Shown piece after piece: positions 1 to 10,146 of a DNA stretch of 64,000 nucleotides. The position numbers and the translations under genes were made by a program. Source of the DNA: Lachnospiraceae bacterium FE2018. GTDB lineage: Bacteria; Bacillota; Clostridia; Lachnospirales; Lachnospiraceae. The DNA lies in contig JNKK01000003.1 in assembly GCA_000702845.1 (NCBI GenBank), positions 102,123-166,122 of the forward strand. Reading direction: 5' to 3'. The notes under the pieces are model-generated. The model saw only the letters and a program-made list of their open reading frames with translations. It was not told the DNA's origin and ran no database searches. Each line of letters starts with the position of its first letter. The stretch's first letter is position 1.

Positions 1-37
1 CGATCAGCCGTGCAATCAGATCATGTCCGTTAATCAT
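1..37 (-). CDS. Start of an unidentified gene, cut by the window edge
   Basis: An ATG at the right end of this stretch opens a leftward frame beginning MINGHDLIARLI before the window ends. It is preceded by a good ribosome site (AGGAG, six bases before the ATG) and lies 16 bp downstream of the antiporter stop codon, so it is probably the next gene of the same operon. Twelve residues are too few to name a family. Confidence 0.55.
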   Translation of the reverse strand, partial: MINGHDLIARLI

Positions 38-53
38 CCTCTTCTCCTCTCTT

Positions 54-1544
54 TCACCACATATCCCGTCTACCGCGGCGCTGCGCGCCAATGGATCCGC
101 GCCTCGCGATGCCGTACTGTGCGTCCAGCTGCTCTTCGGCCGCATCCAGAAATGCAGCTTCTTCCGGTGATGTATCCGCCTGTGTTTTCTTAAGCTCATC
201 CTGAATCCTGCCAATCCGCTCAATCAGGAGTTCTGCCTCTGTTTTCTTCTTTCCTTCCGCATCGGTTTCTTCTGTCTCGACCAGATCCTCCAGCTTATCG
301 GAATAGGAGCCGGAAAGATACAGTGATGCTTTTGCACACGCCGGTCCGACCAGTTCATACAGAACACTGGATGCAAGTATGATCGTCTGAAGTGCTTCTC
401 CGGCAGCTCCGCCCAGTGTGCGGGCGCCGAGCATGGCAAGCCCGATTGCGACACCCGCCTGCGGAATCAGCGCAAGCCCGAGATAATTACGCACCTTTTC
501 CGGTTTTCCGACCATTGCACAGCCCGCCCAGGCGCCGATATATTTTCCGGCAATACGCACCAGAAAATAAATGATGCCCACAGTCAGAAGCGGAACCGAG
601 CCGATCTCGCTGGACGTGTTGACCAGCGCGCTCAGATTAAATGAGACGCCGGATCTTACAAAAAACAGCAGAAGAATCGGCGGTGTAAAATAATTCAGCT
701 GCATGAAAAGCCGCTCATCGTCAGATACATTGATATAGACCATTCCCATGGACATACAGCCCAGCAGCGGAGAAACACCCAGAATGGCACAGACCCCGCA
801 AAACGCAAACAGCATGGCAACGGATATAATCAGTCTGTTATCCGTCGATCTGCCGTTCGGCATCATCCACTTCATGCAAAGTCCGAATACTCCCCCAAGT
901 GTGAGTACACAGATATTAATGATGATCGGACGGATGACACTTGCAGCACTGAATCCCGCATTGCTTCCAACCGCCAGCGCCACGGAAATCGCAATGCTGT
1001 AAAGGACAAGACCCACTACATCATCAAGCGCAACAACCTGCAGCAGGGTATTGACAAAATCCCCCTTCGCTCCGGTCTGCCTGATCGTCATCATGGTGGA
1101 TGCGGGCGCAGTGGCCGAAGCCAGAGCGGCCAGAACGATTGAAAACGGCAGACTGATCCGCAGCACAAAAAAAGTCACGGCAAAAATAAAGACAGACGCA
1201 AGGCAGGCTTCCATCAATGTAATCACCACAACCTTTGCGCCGTTTTTCTTCAGCGTCTCCAGCCGGAAGAATTCACCGGTGCTGAACGCGATAAAAGCAA
1301 GAGCAATGTCCGGCAGAAAGGCCATGCCCTCCGTGATGCCCGCCGGTATCAGATTCAGACAATATGGTCCGATCAGAATACCGGTTACGATGTAGGCCGT
1401 CACATTCGGAAGCCTGAGACGCTTGGTTAACCGTGTCATCAGAAAACCGAGAAACAGCATTGCTGTGATCGTAAGAATCACGCTTGCGACAGCACCGTTT
1501 TCTGCCATATTTGAAAACATACGCTCAATCAGAGATTCGTTCAT
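54..1544 (-). CDS. Cation:proton antiporter, CPA2/KefB-like
   Basis: A 496-residue integral membrane protein with about twelve hydrophobic segments, expected to exchange Na+ or K+ for H+ across the cytoplasmic membrane. Visible family marks are the glycine/proline-rich first helices (TGILIGPYCL), the ATAPAST stretch near residue 150 and the acidic pair in VALDDVVGLVLYS near residue 175, matching the transport-site aspartates of CPA-type antiporters. A hydrophilic, Glu/Lys-rich cytoplasmic tail of about 75 residues follows the last helix; no TrkA-N/RCK nucleotide-binding domain is attached. The ATG at 1544 is chosen over a longer frame because AGGAAG precedes it by eight bases. A further gene begins 16 bp downstream. 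Ion specificity cannot be read from sequence. Confidence 0.85.
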   Translation of the reverse strand: MNESLIERMFSNMAENGAVASVILTITAMLFLGFLMTRLTKRLRLPNVTAYIVTGILIGPYCLNLIPAGITEGMAFLPDIALAFIAFSTGEFFRLETLKKNGAKVVVITLMEACLASVFIFAVTFFVLRISLPFSIVLAALASATAPASTMMTIRQTGAKGDFVNTLLQVVALDDVVGLVLYSIAISVALAVGSNAGFSAASVIRPIIINICVLTLGGVFGLCMKWMMPNGRSTDNRLIISVAMLFAFCGVCAILGVSPLLGCMSMGMVYINVSDDERLFMQLNYFTPPILLLFFVRSGVSFNLSALVNTSSEIGSVPLLTVGIIYFLVRIAGKYIGAWAGCAMVGKPEKVRNYLGLALIPQAGVAIGLAMLGARTLGGAAGEALQTIILASSVLYELVGPACAKASLYLSGSYSDKLEDLVETEETDAEGKKKTEAELLIERIGRIQDELKKTQADTSPEEAAFLDAAEEQLDAQYGIARRGSIGAQRRGRRDMW

Positions 1545-1748
1545 GATTCGACTTCCTGCGGCACAAATCAGGTTAAACAAATATAACCATCAGCTAACTC
1601 ACCTTCAAATGTTACGTTATTCTATCAAATATAGTAATTCCCGTAAACCCTGTTTTGCCATTTTACGGTGCTCCGCGTGATACACTGCAGAACGCTGTGC
1701 ATTTGATATTAATACAGGAAATATTCAGACGATTTTCCGCTCTTCCTC

Positions 1749-1777
1749 TTTACGTCCGCGTTTAATCATTGTATAAT
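1749..1777 (+). promoter_or_regulatory. Predicted sigma-70 promoter of glgCD
   Basis: TTTACG, a 17-bp spacer and a perfect TATAAT lie about 70 bp upstream of glgC. The 5' leader contains a small hairpin (GCAAAAT / ATTTTGC, 1790-1811). The rest of the 300-bp divergent gap holds nothing else recognised. Confidence 0.65.
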
Positions 1778-1844
1778 TACTACATCTAATGCAAAATTTC
1801 TCAGATTTTGCTATCCATTTTCACCAAACAGGGGGTGTTGTTCT

Positions 1845-2981
1845 ATGCAAAATAATATGTTAGCCATGATTCTTGCGGGTGGACGCGGCAGCAGATTGAA
1901 AGATTTGACCACACGAGTCGCAAAACCGGCAGTACATTATGGCGGAAAATATCGTATTATCGACTTTCCGCTAAGTAACTGTGCAAACAGCGGTATTGAT
2001 GTAGTAGGCGTTCTGACACAGTATGAATCGGTTCTGCTGAACAGTTACGTTGCGGCAGGCAGGCGCTGGGGACTGGACTCCCGCGACAGCGGCGTGTACG
2101 TTCTGCCGCCGCGTGAAAAGGCCGATGCAGATCTTGATGTCTACCGCGGCACAGCGGATGCAATTTCTCAGAATATCGACTTTATTGATACCTACGATCC
2201 GGAATATCTGCTGATTCTTTCCGGTGACCACATCTATAAAATGGATTATTCCGAGATGCTCAATTTCCACAAGCAGCGCAACGCTGATGCAACCATCGCT
2301 GTCATTCCGGTTCCGATTGAGGAAGCCAGCCGCTTTGGTATCATGAATGCCGATGCAGAAGGCATGATCCTCGAATTCGAAGAGAAGCCGGAAAAACCGA
2401 AGAGCAATCTTGCTTCCATGGGTATTTATATTTTCAACTGGAAACTCCTGCGCAAGATGCTGATCGAAGACATGGTAAATCCGGATTCCAGCCACGACTT
2501 CGGCAAGGACATCATTCCGACCATGCTTGCAAATGACAAACGCCTGTTTGCCTATAAGTTCCAGGGATACTGGAAAGACGTCGGAACCATTGACTCTCTC
2601 TGGGAGGCAAATATGGATCTGCTGGACGAAGGCAATGCCCTGAACCTGCGTGACGGATCCTGGACGATTTACACAGAAGATATCGGTGCACTGCCGCAGT
2701 ATCTCGGACCGAATGCAGAAATTGACCGGGCTTATATTACAGAAGCCTGCAAGATTGACGGACTTGTCCGCAATTCCGTCCTGTTTTCCGGCGCTGAAGT
2801 TGCAACCGGCGCTAAGGTAATTGACTCCGTTCTGATGCCGAATGTCAAAGTAGAGGAAGGAGCCGTTGTCACACGCGCACTGGTCGCAAGCGATGTAATC
2901 GTTGAAGCCGGCACAACTGTCGGTTCGGCGAAGAGTACTAATATCACGCTGGTAGCAGCTGATGTGAAGGAGGAGGAATAA
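1845..2981 (+). CDS. glgC: Glucose-1-phosphate adenylyltransferase, catalytic subunit
   Basis: Makes ADP-glucose from ATP and glucose-1-phosphate, the committed step of bacterial glycogen synthesis. The 378 residues start with the nucleotidyltransferase signature AGGRGSRL, followed by [12 protein letters not shown], the GTADAI loop and the [13 protein letters not shown] active-site segment. A hexapeptide-repeat left-handed beta-helix fills roughly the last 100 residues. The length is normal for Gram-positive GlgC. GGGGG precedes the ATG. glgD begins three bases after the stop, so the two are translationally coupled and expected to form the GlgC-GlgD heterotetramer known from Bacilli and Clostridia. 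No glgA, glgB or glgP lies nearby; malQ at 49-50.6 kb is the only other glucan gene in the window. Confidence 0.97.
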   Translation: MQNNMLAMILAGGRGSRLKDLTTRVAKPAVHYGGKYRIIDFPLSNCANSGIDVVGVLTQYESVLLNSYVAAGRRWGLDSRDSGVYVLPPREKADADLDVYRGTADAISQNIDFIDTYDPEYLLILSGDHIYKMDYSEMLNFHKQRNADATIAVIPVPIEEASRFGIMNADAEGMILEFEEKPEKPKSNLASMGIYIFNWKLLRKMLIEDMVNPDSSHDFGKDIIPTMLANDKRLFAYKFQGYWKDVGTIDSLWEANMDLLDEGNALNLRDGSWTIYTEDIGALPQYLGPNAEIDRAYITEACKIDGLVRNSVLFSGAEVATGAKVIDSVLMPNVKVEEGAVVTRALVASDVIVEAGTTVGSAKSTNITLVAADVKEEE

Positions 2982-2983
2982 TC

Positions 2984-4099
2984 ATGGCAAAAGCATTTGG
3001 CATTATTAATTCGTCTGCGAACCATATTAACATTGAAGGAATGCAGAAATACCGTCCGATCGGCGCTTTTCCGTTCACGGGAAAATACCGCGTCATCGAC
3101 TTTCCTCTTTCCAACATGAGCAACAGCGACATTGATCGTATTCTGGTTTATGTCCGCGAGAATCCGCGTTCTCTGACAGAGCACATCCGGACAGCCGGAA
3201 ACTACAACATCAACTCAAAACGCGGTCATATTCAGGTTCTGTTTGCAGAATCCAACTCCGCCAGTGATATCTATAACACAGATATTTCCGTCTTTATGGA
3301 GAATCTGTCTATCATCGAGCGCCTGAGTTTTCCGTATGTCGTCATTGCCCCGAACTACATGGTATTCACACAGGATTTTGATGCACTGCTGCAGCAGCAC
3401 GTCGAATCCGGTGCCGACATTACCCTCCTGTATCACCGCACCAATGAAGCAAAAGAGCGTTTCCTTCTGAGTGATTATCTCAAACTCAACCGCCAGAAAG
3501 GTGTTGAGGGAATTGAGCGGAACCGCGGAACAGCAAAAGAACGCGACATTTTCATGGATACTTATGTCATGAGCCGTCAGCTGTTCATTGATCTGGTGCA
3601 TAAGGCAGTCGACTATTCCTCCATCTGCAATCTCTGCCAGATCGTCGCAATGTCCTGCCGCGATCTCGATATCCGCGGCGTCGCACATCGCGGTTATTTT
3701 GCAGCGCTGACTGATTTCAAGAGCTATTTCGACGCAAACCTCGAGCTGCTTGATCCGGCTGTACAGTGTCAGCTGTTCTCACCGCAGTGGCCGATCTACA
3801 CCGACACCTCGGACTTCTGCCCGACACACTACTTCGCAGGTGCGAGTGCAAAGAATTCTATCATTGCAAACGGCTGCGTCATCCGGGGCAATGTCGAGAA
3901 CTCCATCATCGGCCGCGGCGTTGTGATTGACGAAGGGGTTACCATCAAAAACAGCCTGATTCAGGCTCATGCCCACATCGGCAAGGGAATCCATCTTGAA
4001 TATCAGGTCATTGACAAATGGGCTGAGGTGCTTCATGTGGATGAAATCATCGGATCACCCGATAATCCGGGTTACGTCAAACGAGAAGATATCATCTGA
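2984..4099 (+). CDS. glgD: Glucose-1-phosphate adenylyltransferase, GlgD regulatory subunit
   Basis: A 371-residue GlgC paralogue that keeps the fold (KYRVIDFPLSNMSNSDID, C-terminal beta-helix with repeated IGRGVVIDEG-type turns) but lacks the GGRGSRL nucleotide-binding loop, where the sequence reads INSSANHINIEGM. In characterised Gram-positive systems GlgD is not catalytic alone but raises GlgC activity in the hetero-oligomer. A very strong ribosome site (GGAGGAGGAA) overlaps the end of glgC. A GC-rich hairpin 26 bp after the stop terminates the operon. Confidence 0.95.
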   Translation: MAKAFGIINSSANHINIEGMQKYRPIGAFPFTGKYRVIDFPLSNMSNSDIDRILVYVRENPRSLTEHIRTAGNYNINSKRGHIQVLFAESNSASDIYNTDISVFMENLSIIERLSFPYVVIAPNYMVFTQDFDALLQQHVESGADITLLYHRTNEAKERFLLSDYLKLNRQKGVEGIERNRGTAKERDIFMDTYVMSRQLFIDLVHKAVDYSSICNLCQIVAMSCRDLDIRGVAHRGYFAALTDFKSYFDANLELLDPAVQCQLFSPQWPIYTDTSDFCPTHYFAGASAKNSIIANGCVIRGNVENSIIGRGVVIDEGVTIKNSLIQAHAHIGKGIHLEYQVIDKWAEVLHVDEIIGSPDNPGYVKREDII

Positions 4100-4125
4100 T
4101 GATACCAGGGTCGTTGAAAACAAAG

Positions 4126-4149
4126 GCGGGCTGCCATCCGGCAGCCCGC
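4126..4149 (+). terminator. Intrinsic terminator after glgCD
   Basis: Ten-bp perfect stem GCGGGCTGCC / GGCAGCCCGC with a four-base loop followed by TTTCCTG. It sits between convergent glgD and the GGDEF/EAL gene. Confidence 0.85.
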
Positions 4150-4174
4150 TTTCCTGTTCAACTGATCTTATTTC

Positions 4175-7100
4175 TTATCCGATTCTTTCCTTCAGATCCT
4201 TTTTGTTCTGATACATCGCCGCATCAGCGCGTTCGAACACTTCTGATACACATGTATCTTCCCCTGCCCGGTAAACCGCCAGACCCCCGGCGATCATAAT
4301 GCACTCCGGCTGTTCCAGCGTACCGGCAATATCGTCTGCCCCTTCGCTTCTCAGCTGCTTTAGCAGCTCTTCTGCTTTGCGGTTTCTGTTTTCCAGCATC
4401 CGCATCAGCTTCATACGATTCTCGTAGTCACTGTTCCGCAGCAGGACGGCAAATTCATCGCCGCCGATACGGTAAACAGGGCTGTGACGGAAAATTGTAC
4501 AGATGATCTTGCACGCATCTTTAAGAAACTGATCTCCCATCTTATGCCCCAGAGCATCATTGATCTGTTTCAGTCCATTGACATCGCACATAACGATTCC
4601 GAACGGATCCTGGCTTTCTGTTCTGATCATCCGGTCAATCTTACGTTCCTCTTCTGTATACGCATGTTTGCTCTTAACGCCTGTCAGTGCATCATAATTT
4701 GCCAGCCGGAGTGCGCGCGCATGCTCCTGCTCTCTCCGGATCTGCGCATCGACATTACTGAGACCGACAACGATATGATGATCATTTTCATCTTCCATCC
4801 GGCTTACCTTCATATGTACATAGACCGGCACGCCGTCAAACATCAGCCGGTAAGTCAGTGTGTAGTTATGATGGTCCTCCAGACCGGCCAGTATGTTTTC
4901 CTTTGTAAAAGAACTCAGGAACATATCCACATCATCCGGATGCGCAATACGAACAATGTTTTTCCGGCTGAAAGCAAAGAAATCATCCCCGCTCTTTTCA
5001 AGCTCCAGCCTCCGGTACTGCTCCTGCGCACTGTACTCAATAAACTGGTCTGTATTAGTATTCACATAATAAATACAGATGTAATCTGTTGCAAGTGCAT
5101 TGACAATGCTCGCATATGTAACCATGCTCTGGCGCTGCGCCTCAAGCCGGGCTTCCTCTGAAATCATCCTGTCTATATTCGAAACATTGATGACGATATG
5201 GCTGCAATCGTCTCCATCCGCAGGTGTAATCGTGATGCTGTAGAATACAGGTCTGTCATCAGCCATACGGCGGAACTGGATTGAGAAGCGCATGCGTTCC
5301 CGCAGCACACTCATGAGCGTATCTTTTTCCAGCGCAGCATTTACACGTTCCTGATCCTCAGAGAATACTGTCTCGCGGATATTTTTTCTCATCACATCGA
5401 AAAATGCCTGTCCTGTTCTCTCAGAGGTCAGCGCGGTATTCTTTTCTGTCGCAATGTACTCAAGATATTCATCTGAAACAGTATCGACGTAAAAGATTCG
5501 TTCTGTTTCTCCTGTCAGGGCCTGTGCCAGACTTCTGAAATCCATTTCATTCTGCGGAGCCCGCACATTTCCGGTCTGACGGATCTGTAAATCTACATCG
5601 CTGATTCCGGCGACAATATGATGATCATCATGTGTCGCGCTGCGGACAGCCTTCAGATTATAATATACAAGTCCCTGCGGTTTCTTAGACCGCCAGGTGA
5701 TAGAAAACGGCTGTGTCTCCAGTATCTGCGAGAGGAATGTTTCTTTCTGTAATGTCAGCAAAACACGGGACTGATCCTCTTCGTAGACAAACTGTTCCAC
5801 GTACTTCCGGATTTCTTCAAAGAAATCTGTTCCGCTCTCTTCGATCTGCAAATCTTCCTTTGTTCCGTCCGGGCTGAACTGAATATAATGATTTGTCTGT
5901 ACATCAATATAAAAAATCTGCTTATATCCGCCGGAAAGAGCATGTGTTCCCCGCGGAAAAGCCCCTTCTCTCCACTCAGCGGGATTCTGCCTGTCAGTAC
6001 CTTCTGATATGAGCGGCTGCACGCCGAGAAGCTTCTTGCGCTCTGCCACAAACTGCTCATACTCCTCAGCCGGAACCGGCTTTGAGAAATAGTATCCCTG
6101 TACAAAGTCGCATCCCATCGCACGCAGTGCCTTCATCTGCTCTTCCGTTTCCACGCCTTCCGCGATGACCGGAACAGCCAGATAGTCGGCAATATCAATA
6201 ATAACTTCGAGCATCCGGGTATCCTTCCGGTTCTGAAAGGCATTGCGGATAAACTGCATGTCCAGTTTCAGCGCATCAATCGGAAGTGTAGAAATCATGT
6301 TCAGAGAGGAGTATCCGGTTCCGAAATCATCCATTTCAATCCGGAACCCCATTTCCTGCAGTCTGCTGACCGTCTCGATGATCTGCCCGGTATCCTGCGT
6401 GTAGGCGGACTCTGTTATTTCCAGCAGAATCTCCGAGGCATCCAGTTGATTCTGATCCAGAACTTCCTGAAGTGTATCAATCAGATTCGGATCATACATA
6501 TCAATCCGGGACACATTTACAGAAACAGGTACCGTAAACTCAAATTTTCCCTCCCATTTCCTGATCTGTGCTGCCGCCGTATTCCAGACATAGTGGTCCA
6601 GTGTCTGAATCAGACCGTTCTCTTCAAACAGCGGGATAAAGATACCAGGCGAAATCATACCCATTTTCGGATGATTCCACCGGACCAGTGCCTCTGCGCT
6701 TGCGAGCACCGGGATTTCCGTACGCACATCAAATTTCGGCTGATAGTATACTTCAAACTGGCCGTTCCGGATTGCTTCCGGAAAATCCTCGATCAGCTGC
6801 TCTGCATACAGTTCCTGCTCGTGCATGACACTGTCATAAATACCAATCGTCCGCGTAAAACTCCCCTGCACCGTATCTGCGGCCATTTTTGCCCGGTCGA
6901 ACCGCCGCTCAACATCCAGACTTTTATCCACTTTGGCATAGACACCCATGCGGAGACGCACGCGGTTGTTTTTGTCCTCTTCCCCGGACAGATCCAGAAA
7001 TGTGTAATTCAGAATCGCACCATAATCACTCCCGTGCGGACAGTATACAAGGAACGTGTCAGCTTCCCGCCTTCCGACGATCCCGCCGGTTTTCTGCACT

Positions 7101-7729
7101 GTTTCCAGCACGTGTCTGCCGATCTGCCGCAAAACATCATCACCATAGGCAGTTCCGAACCGCTCATTGATAATATGAAAATGATTGACATCAATCACAA
7201 TGGCATCCATTTCTGTCGTCTTGTGATGCTGGTCAAACTGATCCGCATAGCGGTAAAAGAACTCTCTGTTATAGAGTCCTGTCAGCGGATCCCGCTCGGT
7301 CGAATTAATAATCTCGCGGTCCTCGGACAACTCGATGGTCCGGCGCACGCGCGCGCGGATTACATCCGCCTGCGGATATGGTTTCGGAACAAAATCGATC
7401 GCCCCCAGATTCAGACTTTCTACTTCTGCATCCTGATCTGAAGTCAGTACGATTACGGGAATCCTGCGCAGTTCAGGCTCCTCCCGGACAGTTTTCAGAA
7501 CTTCCGCGCCGCTCATGACCGGCATCCGGAGATCCAGAAGAACCAGGGCGAGCAGATCCTGATTCGCACGCATCTGCTCCATCGCCTCCTGCCCGTTGAC
7601 CGCATACAGCAGTTCATAGTCATCTCCGAGGATGAGTCCGAGCAGTTCCCTGTTAATCATCTCGTCATCGGCGATCAGAATCAGTCTCTTTCCGTTGACA
7701 GAATGAAATTTTTCGTGACTCTTCAGCAT
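4175..7729 (-). CDS. Response regulator with degenerate GGDEF, EAL, three PAS-like repeats and terminal GGDEF
   Basis: A 1184-residue cytoplasmic cyclic-di-GMP enzyme without membrane segments. In order: receiver domain (about 10-130, LVLLDLRMPVMSG phospho-Asp, VLTSDQ, FVPKPY); first GGDEF (about 140-290) whose active site reads GRREAD and should not make c-di-GMP; EAL domain (about 305-560) with intact AEALVRW, LEITES, MDDFGTGYSSL and AEGVET, so a likely phosphodiesterase; three successive PAS-like segments (about 600-1010), each starting with an (I/F)(F/Y)Y(I/V) strand and ending HHIV..(I/L)S(N/D)VD; and a canonical GGDEF (YRIGGDEFAVLL) likely to be a cyclase. The ATG at 7729 has GGAGG before it; an ATG 18 bp upstream lacks spacing. 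No partner histidine kinase lies adjacent. Both activities in one chain imply signal-dependent switching. Confidence 0.93.
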   Translation of the reverse strand: MLKSHEKFHSVNGKRLILIADDEMINRELLGLILGDDYELLYAVNGQEAMEQMRANQDLLALVLLDLRMPVMSGAEVLKTVREEPELRRIPVIVLTSDQDAEVESLNLGAIDFVPKPYPQADVIRARVRRTIELSEDREIINSTERDPLTGLYNREFFYRYADQFDQHHKTTEMDAIVIDVNHFHIINERFGTAYGDDVLRQIGRHVLETVQKTGGIVGRREADTFLVYCPHGSDYGAILNYTFLDLSGEEDKNNRVRLRMGVYAKVDKSLDVERRFDRAKMAADTVQGSFTRTIGIYDSVMHEQELYAEQLIEDFPEAIRNGQFEVYYQPKFDVRTEIPVLASAEALVRWNHPKMGMISPGIFIPLFEENGLIQTLDHYVWNTAAAQIRKWEGKFEFTVPVSVNVSRIDMYDPNLIDTLQEVLDQNQLDASEILLEITESAYTQDTGQIIETVSRLQEMGFRIEMDDFGTGYSSLNMISTLPIDALKLDMQFIRNAFQNRKDTRMLEVIIDIADYLAVPVIAEGVETEEQMKALRAMGCDFVQGYYFSKPVPAEEYEQFVAERKKLLGVQPLISEGTDRQNPAEWREGAFPRGTHALSGGYKQIFYIDVQTNHYIQFSPDGTKEDLQIEESGTDFFEEIRKYVEQFVYEEDQSRVLLTLQKETFLSQILETQPFSITWRSKKPQGLVYYNLKAVRSATHDDHHIVAGISDVDLQIRQTGNVRAPQNEMDFRSLAQALTGETERIFYVDTVSDEYLEYIATEKNTALTSERTGQAFFDVMRKNIRETVFSEDQERVNAALEKDTLMSVLRERMRFSIQFRRMADDRPVFYSITITPADGDDCSHIVINVSNIDRMISEEARLEAQRQSMVTYASIVNALATDYICIYYVNTNTDQFIEYSAQEQYRRLELEKSGDDFFAFSRKNIVRIAHPDDVDMFLSSFTKENILAGLEDHHNYTLTYRLMFDGVPVYVHMKVSRMEDENDHHIVVGLSNVDAQIRREQEHARALRLANYDALTGVKSKHAYTEEERKIDRMIRTESQDPFGIVMCDVNGLKQINDALGHKMGDQFLKDACKIICTIFRHSPVYRIGGDEFAVLLRNSDYENRMKLMRMLENRNRKAEELLKQLRSEGADDIAGTLEQPECIMIAGGLAVYRAGEDTCVSEVFERADAAMYQNKKDLKERIG

Positions 7730-7865
7730 GTGTATCCTCCTGCGCATTCCTTTTTTTGCTCAACACATAAGCTAAAACAAGTATACCATATCCCCGCATA
7801 AGAATCAGTCATTCCTGCCTGATTTTGCAGCGCAACATGACGGCATCTGCGCGCAGACACAAAAA

Positions 7866-7894
7866 CAGCCATGCGGCACAAAACCACATGGCTG
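7866..7894 (-). terminator. Intrinsic terminator of hppA
   Basis: On the minus strand CAGCCATG and CATGGCTG form a stem followed by TTTTTGTG, 38 bp after the hppA stop codon. Confidence 0.8.
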
Positions 7895-7931
7895 TCTGAT
7901 CCGGTCTTCACCGGAATTTAATTAATAATAA

Positions 7932-10076
7932 TTACTTCACAAGCGCGATGTTTTTGAGAACCGGTGCCAGTGTGTTTGCAACGGTAGACATCAGCTTGAT
8001 GAAGATATCGAGTGCGACACCGACAACGTCCTTACGGGTATCACCGATTGTATCACCGGTAACCGCTGCCTTGTGTGCGTCAGAACCCTTGCCGTGACCT
8101 TGAACAAAGCCGCCCTCGATGTACTTCTTCGCATTGTCGAAAGCACCGCCGGAGTTGCCCATGAAGATTGCACGCGGAACTGCGCAGACTGTTGCGCCGA
8201 CCAGGATACCGCCGACGAACTGAACGCCGAACAGAAGGCCGCCGACAACCGGGATCAGAAGCGCCAGGACAGACGGGAATACCATCTTGCGGATCGCTTC
8301 TTTTGCTGCGAGCTCGATCATCTTGTTGTAGTCCGGACGGACAGTTCCTTCCAGAACGCCCGGGATGGACATCATCTTGTCACCTTCGTCTGCCATGATC
8401 TTCGCGGAGTCGATGGTGTTATCTGTCAGCATTGCGCAGAAGTACTCAACCAGAGCGCCGCCGAGCAGACCGCCGGCTACGACGAAGAAGGATGCGAAGT
8501 TCAGCATCAGCGGCTCACCAGGTGTGGTGTAGTTGCCGACGTAGGAAACGATCAGGGAAACGGTTGCGAATGCTGCGGAACCGATTGCAAATCCCTTACC
8601 GATTGCTGCTGTTGTGTTGCCGACTGCATCAAGCTTGTCAGTGATAACACGGACATCCGGATCCAGATGGCAGGACTCTGCCAGACCGCCTGCGTTGTCG
8701 GCGATCGGTCCGAATGCGTCGATAGATACGGTTGCGCCTACGAATGCCAGCATTCCGAGCGCGGAAATAGCAATACCATAACCGCCGCATACTTTACCTG
8801 CGATCAGCAGGGAGATTGCGATCAGAAGTACCGGAAGCAGGCAGGAACGGGAACCGATTGCGTCGCCCTTGGTAACGACAAATGCTTCACCTTCATCACA
8901 GATGAAAGCCAGCTCTCTGGTCGGCTTGTGATCTGTGCTGGTGTAGTACTCAGTGATGATACCGATTGCAACACCGCTGACAATACCAAGGATTGCAGAA
9001 ATCCACGGAGAAGCCCAGCCGATCAGGAAGTCATCATACAGATTGCCTGCTGCGCTAAGCTTTCCAAACATTACGAAGCATGCGATACCGCCGAGAACGA
9101 TGGTAACACCTGCGGAAATCCATGTGGAAAGGTCAAGCTCTCTTGCCGGGTTGTCACCCATTTTCTTGATGTTTGCCATGCCAAGGCCGATGAGGCAGCC
9201 GATCAGACCGCATGCTGCGAGGATGATCGGGAACATGGTAGTTGCTTTGAATGTGCTGTCAGTAATATGATCCGCTGTGCCGTATGTCTGGTACATGGTG
9301 ACAGCGATCATGATGGAAGCAGACATGGTTGCAACGAAGGACTCCAGAAGGTCGGAGCAGTTGCCGGCGATATCGTTGACGTTGTCGCCGATGAAGTCTG
9401 CGATGGTGTTCGGAACACGGCTGTCATCCTCCGGCAGATCATGACGGATCTTACCAAGAATATCAGAAGAAATATCTGCAGCCTTTGTGTAGTTACCGCC
9501 TGCTACACGGTTGAACATCGCAACGATGGAGCAGCCCAGTGAATATGTGGAAATACGCATAACAGTCGGATTGACTGCCATTCCGCCGAGTTTGATCAGA
9601 CCTGAGCTGACTGCTTCGTGATCGACACCGCCCTGAACGAGCAGAACCAGAACGAATCCAAGCATACCGAAGGTCTGAACTGCAAGACCGGAGATACTTC
9701 CGCCGCAAAGTGCGACTTTAACGGTCTCCCCGATGCTCAGTGTCTCGCGTGCCTTGTTGGCTGTACGGACATTTGCATAGGTAGCGCTTCTCATACCGAG
9801 GACACACACGATGGAACTCATGCAGCCGCCGATGATGAAAGAAATACCTGCTGTCTTCTCGATGAACAGTGTCAGAATCACTGCCACAACGATCAGAACC
9901 TTGATAATACTTTTATACTCAGTCGCCATAAAAGTATTTGCGCCGGAACGGATAATGCCGGCCATCTCGATCATGTCGTCTGTACCCTCTGACATCTTCT
10001 TGATCTTTGCATGATTGAAGAAAATGTAAATCAGGGAGAGTGCAAGCAGACACAAAATAATTAGATAGGGTGTCAT
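7932..10076 (-). CDS. hppA: Membrane-bound ion-pumping pyrophosphatase
   Basis: A 714-residue polytopic protein with about 16 membrane helices that couples PPi hydrolysis to Na+ and/or H+ export. The pyrophosphate site is recognisable as GGNYTKAADISSDILGKI and LPEDDSRVPNTIAD, GDNVNDIAGNCSDLLES, and near the C-terminus DNTIDSAK and GNSGGAFDNAKKYIE. Most family members have DVGADLVGKVE where this one has DISSDILGKIR, but the Asp residues are kept. GNTTAAIGKG carries Ala where K+-independent enzymes have Lys, pointing to the K+-dependent class. The ATG at 10076 follows GGAGG; a longer frame does not have a ribosome site. A clear promoter lies 42 bp upstream and a terminator just downstream, so it is monocistronic. 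Confidence 0.95.
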   Translation of the reverse strand: MTPYLIILCLLALSLIYIFFNHAKIKKMSEGTDDMIEMAGIIRSGANTFMATEYKSIIKVLIVVAVILTLFIEKTAGISFIIGGCMSSIVCVLGMRSATYANVRTANKARETLSIGETVKVALCGGSISGLAVQTFGMLGFVLVLLVQGGVDHEAVSSGLIKLGGMAVNPTVMRISTYSLGCSIVAMFNRVAGGNYTKAADISSDILGKIRHDLPEDDSRVPNTIADFIGDNVNDIAGNCSDLLESFVATMSASIMIAVTMYQTYGTADHITDSTFKATTMFPIILAACGLIGCLIGLGMANIKKMGDNPARELDLSTWISAGVTIVLGGIACFVMFGKLSAAGNLYDDFLIGWASPWISAILGIVSGVAIGIITEYYTSTDHKPTRELAFICDEGEAFVVTKGDAIGSRSCLLPVLLIAISLLIAGKVCGGYGIAISALGMLAFVGATVSIDAFGPIADNAGGLAESCHLDPDVRVITDKLDAVGNTTAAIGKGFAIGSAAFATVSLIVSYVGNYTTPGEPLMLNFASFFVVAGGLLGGALVEYFCAMLTDNTIDSAKIMADEGDKMMSIPGVLEGTVRPDYNKMIELAAKEAIRKMVFPSVLALLIPVVGGLLFGVQFVGGILVGATVCAVPRAIFMGNSGGAFDNAKKYIEGGFVQGHGKGSDAHKAAVTGDTIGDTRKDVVGVALDIFIKLMSTVANTLAPVLKNIALVK

Positions 10077-10117
10077 GTTGTTATACCTCCATAGAAATAA
10101 ATCAAAAACCGATAACA

Positions 10118-10146
10118 ATTATACTAGATGTATTTCAGAAATACAA
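10118..10146 (-). promoter_or_regulatory. Predicted promoter of hppA
   Basis: On the minus strand TTGTAT, 17 bp, TATAAT. The spacer includes the palindrome GTATTTCTGAAATAC, and an outer inverted repeat (AAAACCGAT / ATCGGTTTT) spans 10105-10166, so a DNA-binding regulator or an upstream terminator is possible. Confidence 0.65.

Noticed and set aside
6446..7441. 331-residue rightward open frame opposite the GGDEF/EAL gene
   Set aside because: Antisense shadow; the other strand has multiple catalytic motifs.
8073..9542. Long rightward open frame opposite hppA
   Set aside because: Cys/Asp-rich shadow of the antisense strand of a well-supported membrane protein gene; no ribosome site.
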